Source: Canna indica (taxonomy: Eukaryota > Streptophyta > Magnoliopsida > Zingiberales > Cannaceae). From it: a DNA stretch of 64,000 nt. The stretch's first letter is position 1. Each line of letters begins with the position of its first letter. Below, in pieces: positions 9,858 through 21,563 of the stretch. The position numbers and the translations under genes are program-made. The notes below the pieces were generated by a model. It was not told where the DNA came from. It was given only the letters and a program-made list of their open reading frames with translations, and did no database searches. Location of the stretch: assembly GCA_034359265.1 (NCBI GenBank), contig CP136893.1, positions 27,598,001 through 27,662,000 of the forward strand. Reading direction: 5' to 3'.

Positions 9858-12760
9858 ATGGTTGGAACCCGGAGTCAAGCAACCGCCACCACAAACCAAT
9901 GGCCACGACTCGACAGCGACGATCGACTGCAACCTGGTAACGATGTAACAGCGGGGAGCGATGCTCTGGTACCTGCTAATCCTCCCCTCGAAGATCCTTA
10001 TCGATGAATAGATGGTTTGGAGGCTGAAAATCTACAGCTAAAGGCCCAAATCAAGATGTTGACATAATCCCGTGGACAGCCCCGACAGACCACGATTGTT
10101 ACCGTTCACAACCTGGAGATAACCTCCAATTGGGAGAAAGGAGACTCGACCCAGCTCCCTGCGACGAAGTCTCTAGCACCCCCACCCGGAGAAGGGCGAT
10201 GATCCCAAACTCCGGAAGGCCAGGGCTGCTCCCACTCTTGATGCGGGGCCCTTTGCCAAGAGCATCATGACAACCTGCCTCCCGCCAAGGAGCGAGTTAC
10301 CTACAACCATGGCGCCCTACACTGGTACAGGCAACCCTTCATTGCACATGACGGCGTTTTAGACTATAACGCTTTATCACGGAGCAACTGACTCTGCACT
10401 CTGTTGAGCTTTTCCAACATTTCTAGGGAACACCGCCTTACTGTGGTTTACCTTCCTCCCGTCGGGCTCTATTTAATCTTTTGAAGACCTCTCTTGTGCC
10501 TTCCTCAACCGTTTCACCACGTAACGGGTATAGCACAAGATGACATCCACCCTCCACTACGTCAGACAAGGGCAACGTGAGCCCCTAAGAGAATACTTGA
10601 ACAGGTTCCAGGCCATAGCAGTCGATGTCCCCAGCCTCGACCCTCAGATCGAGCATTTTTGTATTTAACTCGGGTTAAAATCTGGACTCTTTGTTGTATC
10701 AGATCACACTCATGAAGCCTAAAAGCATGGCTGAATTTCAAGAAAGCCACCAACTTCATAAAGATGAAAGACCTCCGAGAAGCCAAAAGGATCGACAGGC
10801 AAAACATTGAGGCTGATGTCAAATGTGTGGGGTTCGGAAAAGAAGGCAAAAAAGGCAAAGGACGCTACTCCCCTAAGCAGGGCTACAACCTAATATTGAA
10901 GCCCTCACCTCATCTGAGTACCCAATTTGAAAGGTACACACCCCTTAACACCTCAAGGGAAATTATCCTTCAAGAAGTACATTATCTACAACTGTACAGG
11001 CCCCCTGACCGCCCCAAAAATTCAAAATCTTCATACAGAGGCGACAAGAGCAAAATGTGTGAATTTCACTGGACCTTTGTGTTGGCTTTAGGTTTTCAAC
11101 CTTAGCCTTAATCTCGATTTTGATGGTTTTGATGATAACAAACATGGAACTAATGATTTCACGAGAATATATTTCAGGTTCCATATCGACCAGCGTTCGA
11201 TGTCCTCGATCGGATAAATTGGAGAAATCGCTAAATCGGAAGGACATTGATCGTCGCGCTCGGGTTCGTCAAGGAAGTTTCTCGAAGATCGATGAGTGCA
11301 CCCAAGTCGCTTGGATGAGTCCAAAGATCAAGTCAAAAGCTCTCCAAGATGATGCTCGTTGAAAGTCAGAACCCAGAATCGAAGCGCGGAAGAAATAGGC
11401 TGAAGAAATAACATTCAGCCTAGGTTCGGTCGATCGATCGGTCGACCAACCGAAGGTAAAAAAAGTAGCAGAGCTACTTCGGTCGACCGGGCGGTCGACC
11501 GATGGAAGCCCAAAATGGGCAGTAGCTCGGGCGATCGACTGACCTGCTGAATGCCGCGACACGAGATCGCGTCATTCGACCGAAGATCAAGGATCGCGTG
11601 ATCCGTGTCTGGCGGTCGACCGACCACAGGGAGAAATAGAGCGATCGAATGATCGGTCGACCGATGCTTCGACCGGCACTTCGATCGGCAGCCTGTAACA
11701 GATAGTTTTCTATCCATTGAACAACCGTTTCTTCACTAGGGTATAAATATACCCTCATATGATTTATTTAATCTCTCTCTCACTCTTCTACAGATCCTAT
11801 TGAGTCATCCAAGAGAGATCTAAAGCCTTCCAAAGATTAAAACGCTTGCGCTCTGCTTTCCCGCGAGTTCTTCTTGCGCACTCTACTCCTCAACTCGGGC
11901 TTCAATTCAAGATATTCTACTTGACGAGTTGGAGGTTTTGAAGGCCTGAAAAGAGTAGTTAATCTTGTATTTATCCTTAGCTCTTTTCATTGTATCTTTT
12001 AATTGTTGTTTGAACTATTTTTTATTTGGGTTTGTGTAAGACCTAGGTTATTGGACTTGTGTGTGAAGTGGTTACCTGGTGTTAGGTGTAATAGCCACTT
12101 GTATAAAACGTAAATTTTACTAGGATTAGTTCTAGTTGTCCCTTAGGTTGAGGTGGGAAAGTGCTCTCGGTAGGAAGGCGGGATACTTCCGGGTGTGGAA
12201 GTGCCTTTGGTAGGAGAGCGGAGACTTTTCGGGTGAAAAGTCCTCATTGTAAGGGAAACCCGAATTAATCTAGTAAAACTAGTTTGAAAATCCTAAGCGG
12301 GGTGCTTAGGTAGTGGAGTAGGCATTGGGGCCGAACCACTATAAATCACTTGTGTTTGCATTGTTTCATTTGATTGTGCTTAATTGTTTTTATCTTGCTT
12401 CCGCATATAATCATTCAAACTACAAATCGCCTAAATAACCGAAGAAATGATTAAAAGTGAATTTAGGCTAATCGTATTAGTAAACACACTATTCACCCCC
12501 CCTCTAGTGTCGTCATTTCGCCTTCACTTTGGGCACACCACTGAAGAATGTGTGGCCCTCCATGACCAGATCGAGCGATTGATTAGAGAAGATCACCTTG
12601 ACCACTACATCTGGTGTGATCGGAGCCATAGACAAAGTCGACAAAGTTACCAGCCACACCAGAGCCCCGATAAGACCCCATCACTCAGTGACGCAGATAA
12701 CAACCGTGACCAAGAAAGCAAGCAGTCCTACCCAGCGTCCAGGGAGTTATTGACTACATA
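9858..12760 (+). pseudogene. Tat gag, degenerate and interrupted
   Basis: The ATG at 9858 (MVGTRSQATA) opens a gag frame with many stops and shifts. Recognisable parts are the capsid motif LREYLNRFQAIA near 10580-10620 and a C-terminal CEFHWTF...GHTTEEC knuckle-like motif followed by LHDQIERLIREDHL. That last motif is split exactly by the solo LTR at 11080-12526: CEFHWTF ends at the insertion and GHTTEEC resumes after it. Non-functional. Confidence 0.75.
11080..12526 (+). mobile_element. Copia solo LTR in Tat gag
   Basis: It starts TGTTGGCTTTAGG and ends GCCTTCA (1,447 bp), with perfect target duplication CTTTG at 11075-11079 and 12527-12531. It has a TATA box (TATAAATA at 11742-11749), many GGTCGACC/GGTCGATCG palindromes at 11425-11690, and the GGTAGTGGAGTAGGC block, so it is related to family A. 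The solo state implies loss of the internal part by LTR-LTR recombination. Confidence 0.9.
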
Positions 12761-12861
12761 ACATGGGGATTTGCTGGAGAAGGCAGTTTTGAAACACAGT
12801 TGTCCTAAATTGTTGGGATCGTCGGCAAAGTAGCTTGGCCAAAAAGGCCACACGTATCAAC

Positions 12862-13351
12862 CCTGGTAATATCTTTCTATGACTCTAATTTTCAGGGGGT
12901 TGACAGGAACTTACATGATCCCGTCGTCATTTCTGTGTTCGTTGCTGATTTCCTTGTTAAAAAAGTTTTGGTGGACTAGGGTAGCTCTGCCGACGTCCTC
13001 TTCTACCCAACACTCGAGAGAATGGGCATCAATGAATCCTCGTTGCATTCATACCATGGAGAGCTTGTCAGCTTCTCAAGAGATCATGTAAACATCAAAG
13101 GCTACTTACATATGGCCACAACATTCGACTCCGCACTGAGAGCAAAAATGATAGACGTACAGTTTCTTATTGTCCAGTGTGCGAGCCCCTATCGCCTGAT
13201 CTTGGGTCGGCCCTCCTTGAACAACTTAGGGGCCGTTGTATCAACTCCCCACCTCGCCATTAAATTCCCCATCTCGGAGACAGAAGTAGGAGTCATTCAT
13301 GCAGACCAAAAGGAAGCTCGCGCATGTTACAACAAATGCCTGAAGCTCTAA
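12862..13351 (+). pseudogene. Tat aspartic protease region
   Basis: Reading across frames gives DSNFQGVDRNLHDP, then VLVD-stop-GSSADVLF at about 12969-13004, then YRLILGRPSLNNLGA near 13190-13230. The active-site motif is broken by a TAG at 12978-12980; the family usually has a Gln or Gly codon there, so a CAG-to-TAG change is likely. It would process Gag-Pol. Confidence 0.75.
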
Positions 13352-13369
13352 TCGGTAGAGCCCCAACCA

Positions 13370-14880
13370 AGGATATTGGATTTGGATCCCAGAGAAGACA
13401 TCCAGGAGTGGCCCCAGCTCATTGACGACCTAGACCCCGTACAGATCAGGACATCCCCCGAATAAGTAACTTATATCAGAGCACACCTCCCCAATGAGCT
13501 GAAGGTTTGACTTAGCACCCTGCTCAAAAATAATGTCAACCTCTTCGCATGGGCACCTTCCAACATGCCAGGAATAGACCCCAGGTCATCTGCCACCGGC
13601 TGGCCATCGACCCTCATGTCAAGCTTGTGGCCCAGAAAAAGAGAAAGCTTGGAGCCGAGCGACAGCAGCCATCCCATGAGAAGACCACGAAGCTGCTAAA
13701 AGCAAAATTCATCAGGGAGATTCATTTCACAACATGGCTTGCAAATGTTGTAAGAGTCAAAAAACATTTAGGAAAATAGCGAATGTACGTCGACTTCACC
13801 GACCTCAATAAAGCCTGCCAAAGGATTCCTAGCTGTTGCCAAGTATCGACAAACTTGTCGATGGCTCCTCAGGGTATTAGTACTTGAGTTTCATGGATGC
13901 CTATTTAGGCTACAATCAGATCCAGATGCACCCGAATGATGAAGGAAAAATGACTTTCATCACCGAGCATGCAAACTTCTGCTATAAGGTGATGCCTTTC
14001 GGACTCAAAAATGCAGGAGTCACATATCAGCGATTGATGAACAAGGCTTTTGAGAAGCAAATATGCCACAAAATGAAAGTATACGTTGATGACATGGTAG
14101 TCAAAACACCTATCACTGACGATCATTGCAATGATCTTGTCGAGATCTTCAGTTAGCTCAGACACTACAATATGAGATTAAATCCAAAAAAGTGTACCTT
14201 CAGAGTGCAAAGTGGCAAGTTCCTCGGTTTCATGTTGACGCACCTGGGGATAGAGGCCAATCCAGAAAAGTGTCGGGCTATTCAAGAAATGCGGATAAAA
14301 TGCGACATAAAGTAGGTACAACAACTCATTGGACGGATGGCGGCTCTCTCCAGATTCCTCTCTAGGCTGGCCGATCGAGCCGCTCCCTCTTCAAAATTTT
14401 ACGGATAAAGCAAGACTTCCACTGGGATGAAAAATGTGAACAAGCCATCGAAGATTTAAAGTGATTCCTCGCTAGTTCGCCAATTTTGGACAAACCAAGA
14501 CAAGGACAAACCCTATTTCTTTACCTCACCATCACGGAGAACACCCTCAACTCGGTCCTGATTCGGGAGCAGGAAATGGACCAAAAACTGATCTACTTCA
14601 TCAGCAAAGTTCTCTAGGGACCAAAAATCAGATACCAAAAGCTCGAAAAGCTAGCCTTTTCCCAAGTCATTTTGGCTCGAAGGCTGAGATCATATTTCTA
14701 GAGCCACCACATCCAGGTACTCACTGAACAACCTATCAGACAAGTGCTGACTAAACCCGAACTCGCGTGGCGAATGATATCTTGGTTGGTGGAGCTTTCA
14801 TAATTTAGCATCAAATACTAACCCAGTGGTCCTATTAAGGTCCAGGCGCTTTTTGATTTTGTTGTCGAGCTCACCAACCA
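13370..14880 (+). pseudogene. Tat reverse transcriptase and RNase H
   Basis: Several frames carry RT blocks in order: MYVDFTDLNKAC (about 13780), SFMDAYLGYNQIQM (13884), VMPFGLKNAGVTYQRLMN (about 13990), VYVDDMVVK at the catalytic site (about 14080), and LNPKKCTFRVQSGKFLGFML (14170-14235, quoted in part). The catalytic YVDD is intact. Stops at 14154-14156 and many later frameshifts destroy the RNase H that follows. Confidence 0.8.
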
Positions 14881-14894
14881 CAGAGATACTCCCA

Positions 14895-15270
14895 ACCAGA
14901 AGGAAACCTGGACGCTACTTGTGGATGGCACCTCCAATGAAAAAGGGAGCGGGGTAGACATCATTTTGGAAAATGATCAAGGAATCGCATTGGAGCAATC
15001 CCTTCAATTCCAGTTTAAAGCCAACAACAACCAGGTGGAGAGCGGAGTACGAAGCCCTAATCGTGGGGCTAAAACTTGCTCAGGAGGTGAAAGCTCGGAA
15101 CATCATCGTGAAAAGTGACTCACAACTTGTCATGGGGCAAGTCAATAGCACCTACTAAGCCAAGGATCCATCCCTTGAAAGGTACCTCGCATTGGTACTA
15201 TCTTTAATCACTAACTTCGATAGTTGTGTGATTTAGCATATACCTCGAGAGGAAAATACTTGGGCCGACT
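14895..15270 (+). pseudogene. Tat second (archaeal-type) RNase H
   Basis: Blocks WTLLVDGTSNEKGSG (about 14910), then AEYEALIVGLKLAQ and IIVKSDSQLVMGQVN (15045-15145) match the extra RNase H of Tat elements, with the D, E and D positions visible. It is broken by at least one frameshift and several stops. This domain, located after RT/RNase H and before integrase, is the main reason for the Tat assignment. Confidence 0.75.
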
Positions 15271-16640
15271 TGCCACCAAAACTTGCTAGCACCAAAAAAC
15301 CCCAGAACAATAAGTCGATCATTCAGCAAGTCCTCGGACACCCAAGCATACAACCGGTTAACACCTCCGCCGAAGTTCAAACAATCGAACAAGGCACAAA
15401 TTGGAGAACTCCCTATATTAATTACCTCAAGCAGGGTGAAATTCCAGAAGACATCCCCAATCCAGGCAGATCCAAAAGAATGGCAAGCTACTACAAACTT
15501 CTTGATAACCAGCTCTACAAAAGAGGGCTCTCTCAACTGCTCCTCAAGTGTGTCGCCCAACCTCGAACAACCACCATAATGGCAGAGGTTCACGACGGCA
15601 TTTGTGGCAACCACATTGGAGGGAGGTCACTAGCGGCCAAAATCCTCTGAGTCGGCTACTTCTGGCCAAGCATGAAGATATATTGCAGTCTCTAGGTCAA
15701 AAAATGCGACAAATGCCAAAGGTTCTCGGAAGTCTCTCAATTACACCCCAAACCATTGCACAACTCGGATGTCAGTTGGTCGTTCCAGAAATGGGGAATA
15801 GACCTCTTCGGTCCATTTCCCCAACACCGGGGCAATTCAAGTAGTTGGTTGTAGCGATCAACTACTTCACCAAGTGGATAGAGGTCGAACCCCCTATCAA
15901 CCATTGTAACTGATAAAATTCAAATGTTCGTCCGGAAAGATATCATCTACAAATTTGGAGTACCATGTGAGCTCGTTAGCGACAATAGGACGCAGTTCAT
16001 GGATTGTCGATTCTGAGAATTCTGCTCAGACCTTAGTATCAAATAACTCTTCTCATCTGTCAAACACCCACAAACAAATGGCCTGGTTGAAGCGGCCAAC
16101 AAGGTAAACCTAACAAGATTGAAGAAAAAGCTCAATCAGGTCAAAACATACTGGGTCGACGAACTACCCGAGGTACTCTGGAGTTACAACACAATCACTT
16201 AATCTTCTACCTCGGAAACCCCTTACTGCCTCGTCTATGGAGCGAAGGCCATGATCCCTGTTGAAATCGCGGAGCCTAGCCTCCGTAGGATTGCCTTTAA
16301 AGAATAGGGCAACACAAAAGCCTGAGTCGCCGAGCTCTATCTTATCGAAGAAGAGCGAGAACTCATCAAAGTCAGAGAAGAGGCAATGGAGCTTAAGATT
16401 GCCCAAAAGTACAACAAACACGTCAGGCCCAAGAAATTTTGTTGAAGGAGACTTTATTCTCTAAAAGATCGAGCCACAAAAAAAACCAACTGGAGAAGTC
16501 TAGCTTGCTCTGAATTGGGAAGGCACTATCGGATCACAGAGGTCCTCGGGAAGGGTGCCTACAGAATAGTTGAGCTCTTCGGACGAGAACTCCCATGATC
16601 CTGGAACGCGGCCTCCCTGTAGGCCTACTATAGCTAAAGT
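15271..16640 (+). pseudogene. Tat integrase
   Basis: Segments in order: a linker with WRTPYINYLKQGEIP (about 15400), a zinc-finger H..H..C..C region (AEVHDGICGNHIGGRSL near 15580, then CDKCQRF), WGIDLFGPFPQ (about 15795), AINYFTKWIEVEP (15860), VSDNRTQFMD (15975), HPQTNGLVEAANK (about 16070) and a C-terminal GAYRIVELFGRELP (16555). The catalytic D, D, E positions are recognisable, but stops occur every few dozen codons. Confidence 0.78.
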
Positions 16641-17129
16641 CCAACCCTTAAATTACAACAAGGGCGGAGTACTTTTTCCCCTACTTTGTGGTTTTTCCCA
16701 TTGGGTTTTCCCCATGGAAGGTTTTAATGAGGCTCCGCCATGTGTAAGCCGAGTATAACTCTCGGTGGGACATGATGTGTCTTTATAACATTTTACAATG
16801 AAGTTATTCCTTATATTTTTGCACATATCTTTTGTGTCTAACATCCCCTGCAGTCATTGCATACTTTGTAGAAGGAATTTACACGGTCTCACAAGTGGCC
16901 CTTGACCCACGTAATGCACCGTCCCTCCTCGGCCAATCCTGCCTCGACAATGTCAAACACACAAGCGATCAAAACTCGGTCCCCAACGGTCTAAACTCGA
17001 ACTCAACACCTCACACAGTGACCAAAGTTCAGTCTTCACCAATCTAGCTCGCCAGCCTCAGTGTCTATTTTGGGCTCCTACGTCCTCGTGAAAGAAATAG
17101 TACCCTTGAGCCAATCACATGTCGATGTG
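16641..17129 (+). other. Tat post-pol non-coding region
   Basis: GGCGGAGTACTTTTTCCC and repeated GGTTTTTCCCATTGGGTTTT-like words are typical of the sequence just after pol in Tat elements. No coding is seen. Confidence 0.6.
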
Positions 17130-19511
17130 TGTTAGGGACTATTCAAGGATAATCAACTTAATGAGACAACTCTTTCATCATATGTTGCATCTTTACTCAT
17201 AAAGATTGTGATGAACCCCATGAACCCGGGCAAATGATTCCGATGCCATGATGAGATCATGCCAGTGAGACTTGGAATCCAAATGCCCATGTTGTAAATA
17301 TTCCTAGTCGTTGGATCACCAGTTAGGGGATTGGTGATTCCGGATATACTAGTGCACTTGATACAAGCCCTATACGATAAGGGGTAGCTGATCTCACAAT
17401 TACCTATGAACTGTCATTAATGTACAAGTGCAGGTGCTCATTAGGGAATGAGTTCACTGAACAGACCTGCACGAGGAACACAAAATGGAATCCTTACATG
17501 AGTGCCAATAGGATGTTCCTCGGGTGATAGTAGGTGCAAGCAGTCCTTGGACCTGAGGTTATCATGGTTACCTTGTGAGTGATGACCCATTGCTTTGGTT
17601 CTATCCCTATGTGGCCCTCGACGTCATGTGTCGGGAATTACTAGGCATGGGGAAGCATTCATAGAGGTAAGTGAGCAACCAACATGAAATCGATTACTCC
17701 TAGTAAAAGGAGATAATGTCCTGTGTCTCTACAAGTATCGACTCGGGAATCTCTAGCTAGAGTAGACATGAAAGTCAGGAAGATGTTTTTGACGTTTCAT
17801 TATTGAGATAACATCTTGGCTGGTGGAATATATATGAATCGATATTAGGGTTTGACACTTCTTTCGTACCCTAGCCGACTTCGGGATATTGTAACCAAGG
17901 GACTTAGTTGCACGGTAACTAATCATCGAAGGACATTCGATCCCTGTAGATTGAACCTCACACTATCCGGGTAGTCATGACACGTTGCTAGACGTCAATC
18001 TTGACTTGTGAGTGGAGTCTCTCACGACCACACTAAAGTGGTTTAGTGGAGGCTCGTAATATTCGAATAGAAATCATTCTGTCGGATCCAACTCTCCATT
18101 ATACACAACTTACTATTGGCTTCATGTGGGGCCCAATGGGTCACACACAACAGGCAAATCTCGTAACGAACTTTATGAGATAGAGTCCGAATACGACACT
18201 ATATGTCTACTAGCATGGACATGGTGTAACTCGATCTCGGATCTCATTTACGGACATAATAGGAAAGGTATTTCCTATAGGAACGAATACACGATGAAGG
18301 AGTTCCTCGGTAACCCTAATTTGTAGGGTAGCTCTATTTGGTAGGGTAATCCTAAAGTTCTAGGGTATGGCACGCGATATTATTTTTGGGGTTTATTAAA
18401 CTTAATTATGAATTAAGTAATTAATTAACCATTAGACGAGAATTATATTTAATTAAGAATTAAATATAATTGCATGTAGGGAAAATTTTGATTTTCCCCA
18501 TGTGCCTACACTTATTAATTAGGAATTGATTTATTTAGATAAATCATAATTAATAGGGAATTGATTTATTTAGATAAATCATATATATTAATAGATAATT
18601 GATTTATATGGATAAATCATGGTTCTATTATTAAATAGGAGTTTGATTTATCTCATCCATATTCTTTAGGTGATTGGTTTTAGGAGATAAATATAATTCC
18701 TATTGATAGACATTTAATTTATGTAGATAAATTAATATTCTATTTTATTGGGTTTTGATTTATTATGAATAAATTATAAAATCATTAAATATGAAAATCA
18801 AAGAGGAGGCAAACCCCGGATTTTTGAAATCCGGGGTGAGTTCAAAATTGAACTCAAGTGGCCGACCCCCCCTTATTCTCTCTTGTGGCCACCCCCTTTA
18901 AAAAGGTTGAAGGGTGGCCGAACCATGGTGAGAAAAATAGAGAGAAAGGAAAAGATCAAGAGAGAAAAAGATTGTGAATCTTGAGAGGGCTTCTTATGTG
19001 GAAGAGTTCCAAGAACCCAAAGTTCTTCTCCTTGGTGGTCGGCCTCCTCCTTCTTGATCCTTCCGTCTTCTCTTCTTGGGTGTGCCGCAATCTTCATCTT
19101 CTTGGAGGATTCCAAGAGGTCAATGAGGTATCTTCACCTCTTCTCTTTCATTCCAGTGTTTTCTTATCCTCTCTCCTTCCCTCTTTGGTGCCCGATTCAT
19201 GGTGGAAGGGTTGGCCTTGCCTTGGTGGATTTCAGGATTGAGAAAGGTTCTCCGTTGAGCTACAACGAGCCCCGATGTTCACTACCCTTATTGTTGTGAG
19301 GTGCTTGGTGTGGATTATCGTTGGAGGACGTGCACGTGTGTGTCTCAAGACGAGGATAGGATCAACCATACCAACCGCGATTTGAGGCATATCATCTCCT
19401 TCTTCTCCGATGTTTAATTCCTTAATATTGCTAAAGTAAATCATTGTTTTTGGGATGATTTTAATTTTTTAAATTGCTATTTCTGCTGTGTTTCCGATTC
19501 CCATCCCAACA
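17130..19511 (+). mobile_element. LTR-like block, probable solo LTR, no TSD
   Basis: It starts TGTTAGGGACT and ends CCCATCCCAACA, so it has the TG...CA and TGTT/AACA ends of a copia LTR. Tat-like sequence lies on both sides. No coding is seen over 2.38 kb. The 5-bp flanks (ATGTG and CCACG) do not match, so either the borders are slightly off or it arose by recombination between two insertions. It contains the stem-loop cluster at 18400-18855. Confidence 0.5.
18400..18855. repeat. Cluster of perfect stem-loops
   Basis: Successive inverted repeats: CTTAATT/AATTAAG (18400-18416), 14-bp stem AATTATATTTAATT with AAG loop (18441-18471), GGGAAAAT/ATTTTCCC (18479-18498), TGATTTAT/ATAAATCA three times (18527-18546, 18562-18581, 18600-18619), TAATTTAT/ATAAATTA (18715-18734), ACCCCGGATTT with TTG loop (18813-18837) and GAGTTCAA/TTGAACTC (18838-18855). 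Confidence 0.85.
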
Positions 19512-19519
19512 CCACGGCC

Positions 19520-19780
19520 CTAAATGCGGCCGCCGGCTCAGCTCGACTCGCTCTAAACGAGCAACATGACCCCAAGCGCGCTCCTCGTGAGTTCGGTTTT
19601 CACCGAGTCTGGTACTCGGCTCTAAACGCGGCCTCCGGCTCAGCCCTACACGCTCTCAACGAGCAACATGACCCCAAGCGTGCTTCTCACAGGCTCGATT
19701 TTCACCGAGTCTGGTCCTCAACTCAAAACGCAACCCCCTGCTCAGCCCTGTGCACTCTCAGCAAACGACAGGACCCTAGC
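19520..19780 (+). repeat. 102-bp tandem repeat in the Tat tail
   Basis: Units begin CTAAATGCGGCCGCCGGCT at 19520, CTAAACGCGGCCTCCGGCT at 19622, and a weaker third near 19723. Each holds GAGCAACATGACCCCAAGCG and TTTTCACCGAGTCTGG. Tandem repeats in the 3' tail are common in Tat elements. Confidence 0.8.
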
Positions 19781-20563
19781 GTCTTGCTTACAAAAAACCA
19801 AACATGTAAACCATAGTTCAAATACTACTCTAAATCATGCATGTAGGAAACAGCCGCCCAGCAAGAAATACAACAAGGCTAGACAAGGAAGATATTTCTT
19901 TTATTCATAAAGCCCCACAAAGAGAATAGTTATACTTGTAAACCCACAGAGGGATACCTAAAGAGAGAAACACTTTCAGACAGAGCACCCCCTTTGAGAG
20001 CGTATCAGAAGCATGGTCACTGACCAAGCTGCGCAAGCAAGAAGTCCCAACTCAGAGTCCTGCTACCAAAATTCAGCGATATGCGCAAACTGGGTTAGGG
20101 AAGCTCCTGCAACCTAGGAGTTGGAAGGATAGGCAGAAAAGGAATTCAAAGTGGTGGCGGGCAAAGCTAAGAACCACTGACAAGAGTTCTAAGCTAGCAC
20201 GGTGTTTTCTGAAAAGCATAGAAACAGGCTTCGCCTTCGCCATAAGCCCGGTTGTACAGACCTACACTTGAAACCCCTTCTCCTGCTCAAATCCTTAAGC
20301 ACGATGTTACAAACCCATGGCAAACGACGAACGCCTCACCGAGCAAATGAAAGCAACCTTTGATAGAATGGTAATCTTCGACACCTCCCAATCCATGATT
20401 TACGTAACACACAACAAGCATAGGGCTATTTATAGGCCCGGAATACAAACCTTCACCGTAGCTGACGGATCCACGAGGCTTCTTTTCCGTCAAATTATTA
20501 CTGACGCCTAATGCTTTGGAAACTGATTACAAAATCTTTTTTCATGATTACTTTTTGTACCAA
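19781..20563 (+). other. Tat tail spacer with minus-strand TATA-like site
   Basis: Non-coding on the plus strand. CTATTTATAGGCCC near 20428-20441 reads GGGCCTATAAATAG on the minus strand, a good TATA context followed by a short minus-strand frame (20493-20287). Tat elements can carry an antisense gene in this tail; the coding here is too weak to claim one. Confidence 0.4.
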
Positions 20564-20599
20564 AGATACATCTACTGCTAATCCAAGAAGAAGCTCAAC

Positions 20600-21563
20600 A
20601 AGAGGAAGGTCTTTTGGTAACAATCAAAATTTGATTTGGAAGCAGGTTTGGAATCTTAGAATCCCAAACAAAATCCTACTTTTTCTTTGGAGATTCTTGC
20701 AGGGTATTCTAGCAACCAAGGCGGCCCTTATGTCCGAGCGAAAAATAAATGTGGAACTGTGGTGCCAAAAATGCAAGGAAGACCTAGAAGATGATGACCA
20801 TGCCATATTTTTATGTCCAAAGGTGCAAAGGATTTGGTTTGCTTCAAAATGGGGCTTCATCTTTGCTAATAACCCCGATATGTCCATGAAGTAGTGGTTT
20901 GAGCAAATGGTTTTCCAGATACCAAAGGAAGATTGTGAGGAAATTGTGGGTGTAATGTGGGCAATTTGGTATAGTAAAAATAAATTGACCTTCAGAGAGA
21001 AGTCTATGGAAGAGGTTGACATTTTGAATTTAGGTCTGAGTACAATCTCGCAATATAGAGAGGCAAACAAAAGAACTACTCTTGTGAAGGAAAAGATTCA
21101 GAATTCACCTCAGTGGCAGAGACCAAAGGCTCTGATGTTAAACTTGGATGCGGCTCTAATTAGATAGGGAGAGGTTAACATGACAAGAGCTGGTTTCATG
21201 ATCTGCGACAATACAGTTAAGGAAGCTGAGCTTTGGGCAGTCCGCTGAGCGTTACAATGTTGCGACCAAGTTAGTCATGGGATTATGGAAGTGGAGATGG
21301 ACTGTCGGGTTGTGGTGGAGTGGATTTTGGGCAAATATGTAACTAGCAGGGAAGGGACATTAGTGGAAGACCTAATAGCTTGGTTGAATCAAAATGTTCA
21401 TTGCCGAGTGTTAGCAGTACCGAGGATGTGCAATGAAGCTACGCATCAACTCTCGAGATGGGCTGTAAGCATGCATGAGAAGGAGATCCTGTGGAACTGC
21501 ATGGAGGAGCTGCCATATCATGTGAAGCACATAGTTGAAAAAGAGATGGAGAATCTAACTTAG
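20600..21563 (+). pseudogene. LINE ORF2 C-terminus: RT zinc-binding domain and RNase H
   Basis: The frame starting about 20625 gives WKQVWNLRIPNKILLFLWR and WCQKCKEDLEDDDHAIFLC, the zinc-binding domain downstream of LINE reverse transcriptase. A TAG at 20893-20895 interrupts it. A plant-LINE RNase H follows: LNLDAAL near 21140, then MEVEMDCRVVVEWI at 21285 and a C-terminal helix ending with stop TAG about 21561. At least three in-frame stops make it inactive. Confidence 0.75.

Noticed and set aside
10562..10858. Minus-strand 98-codon frame over Tat gag
   Set aside because: Plus strand reads the gag capsid motif LREYLNRFQAIA here; the minus frame is a shadow.
16570..17047. Short plus-strand frames after Tat integrase
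   Set aside because: No similarity to known Tat proteins; region matches the usual non-coding Tat tail.
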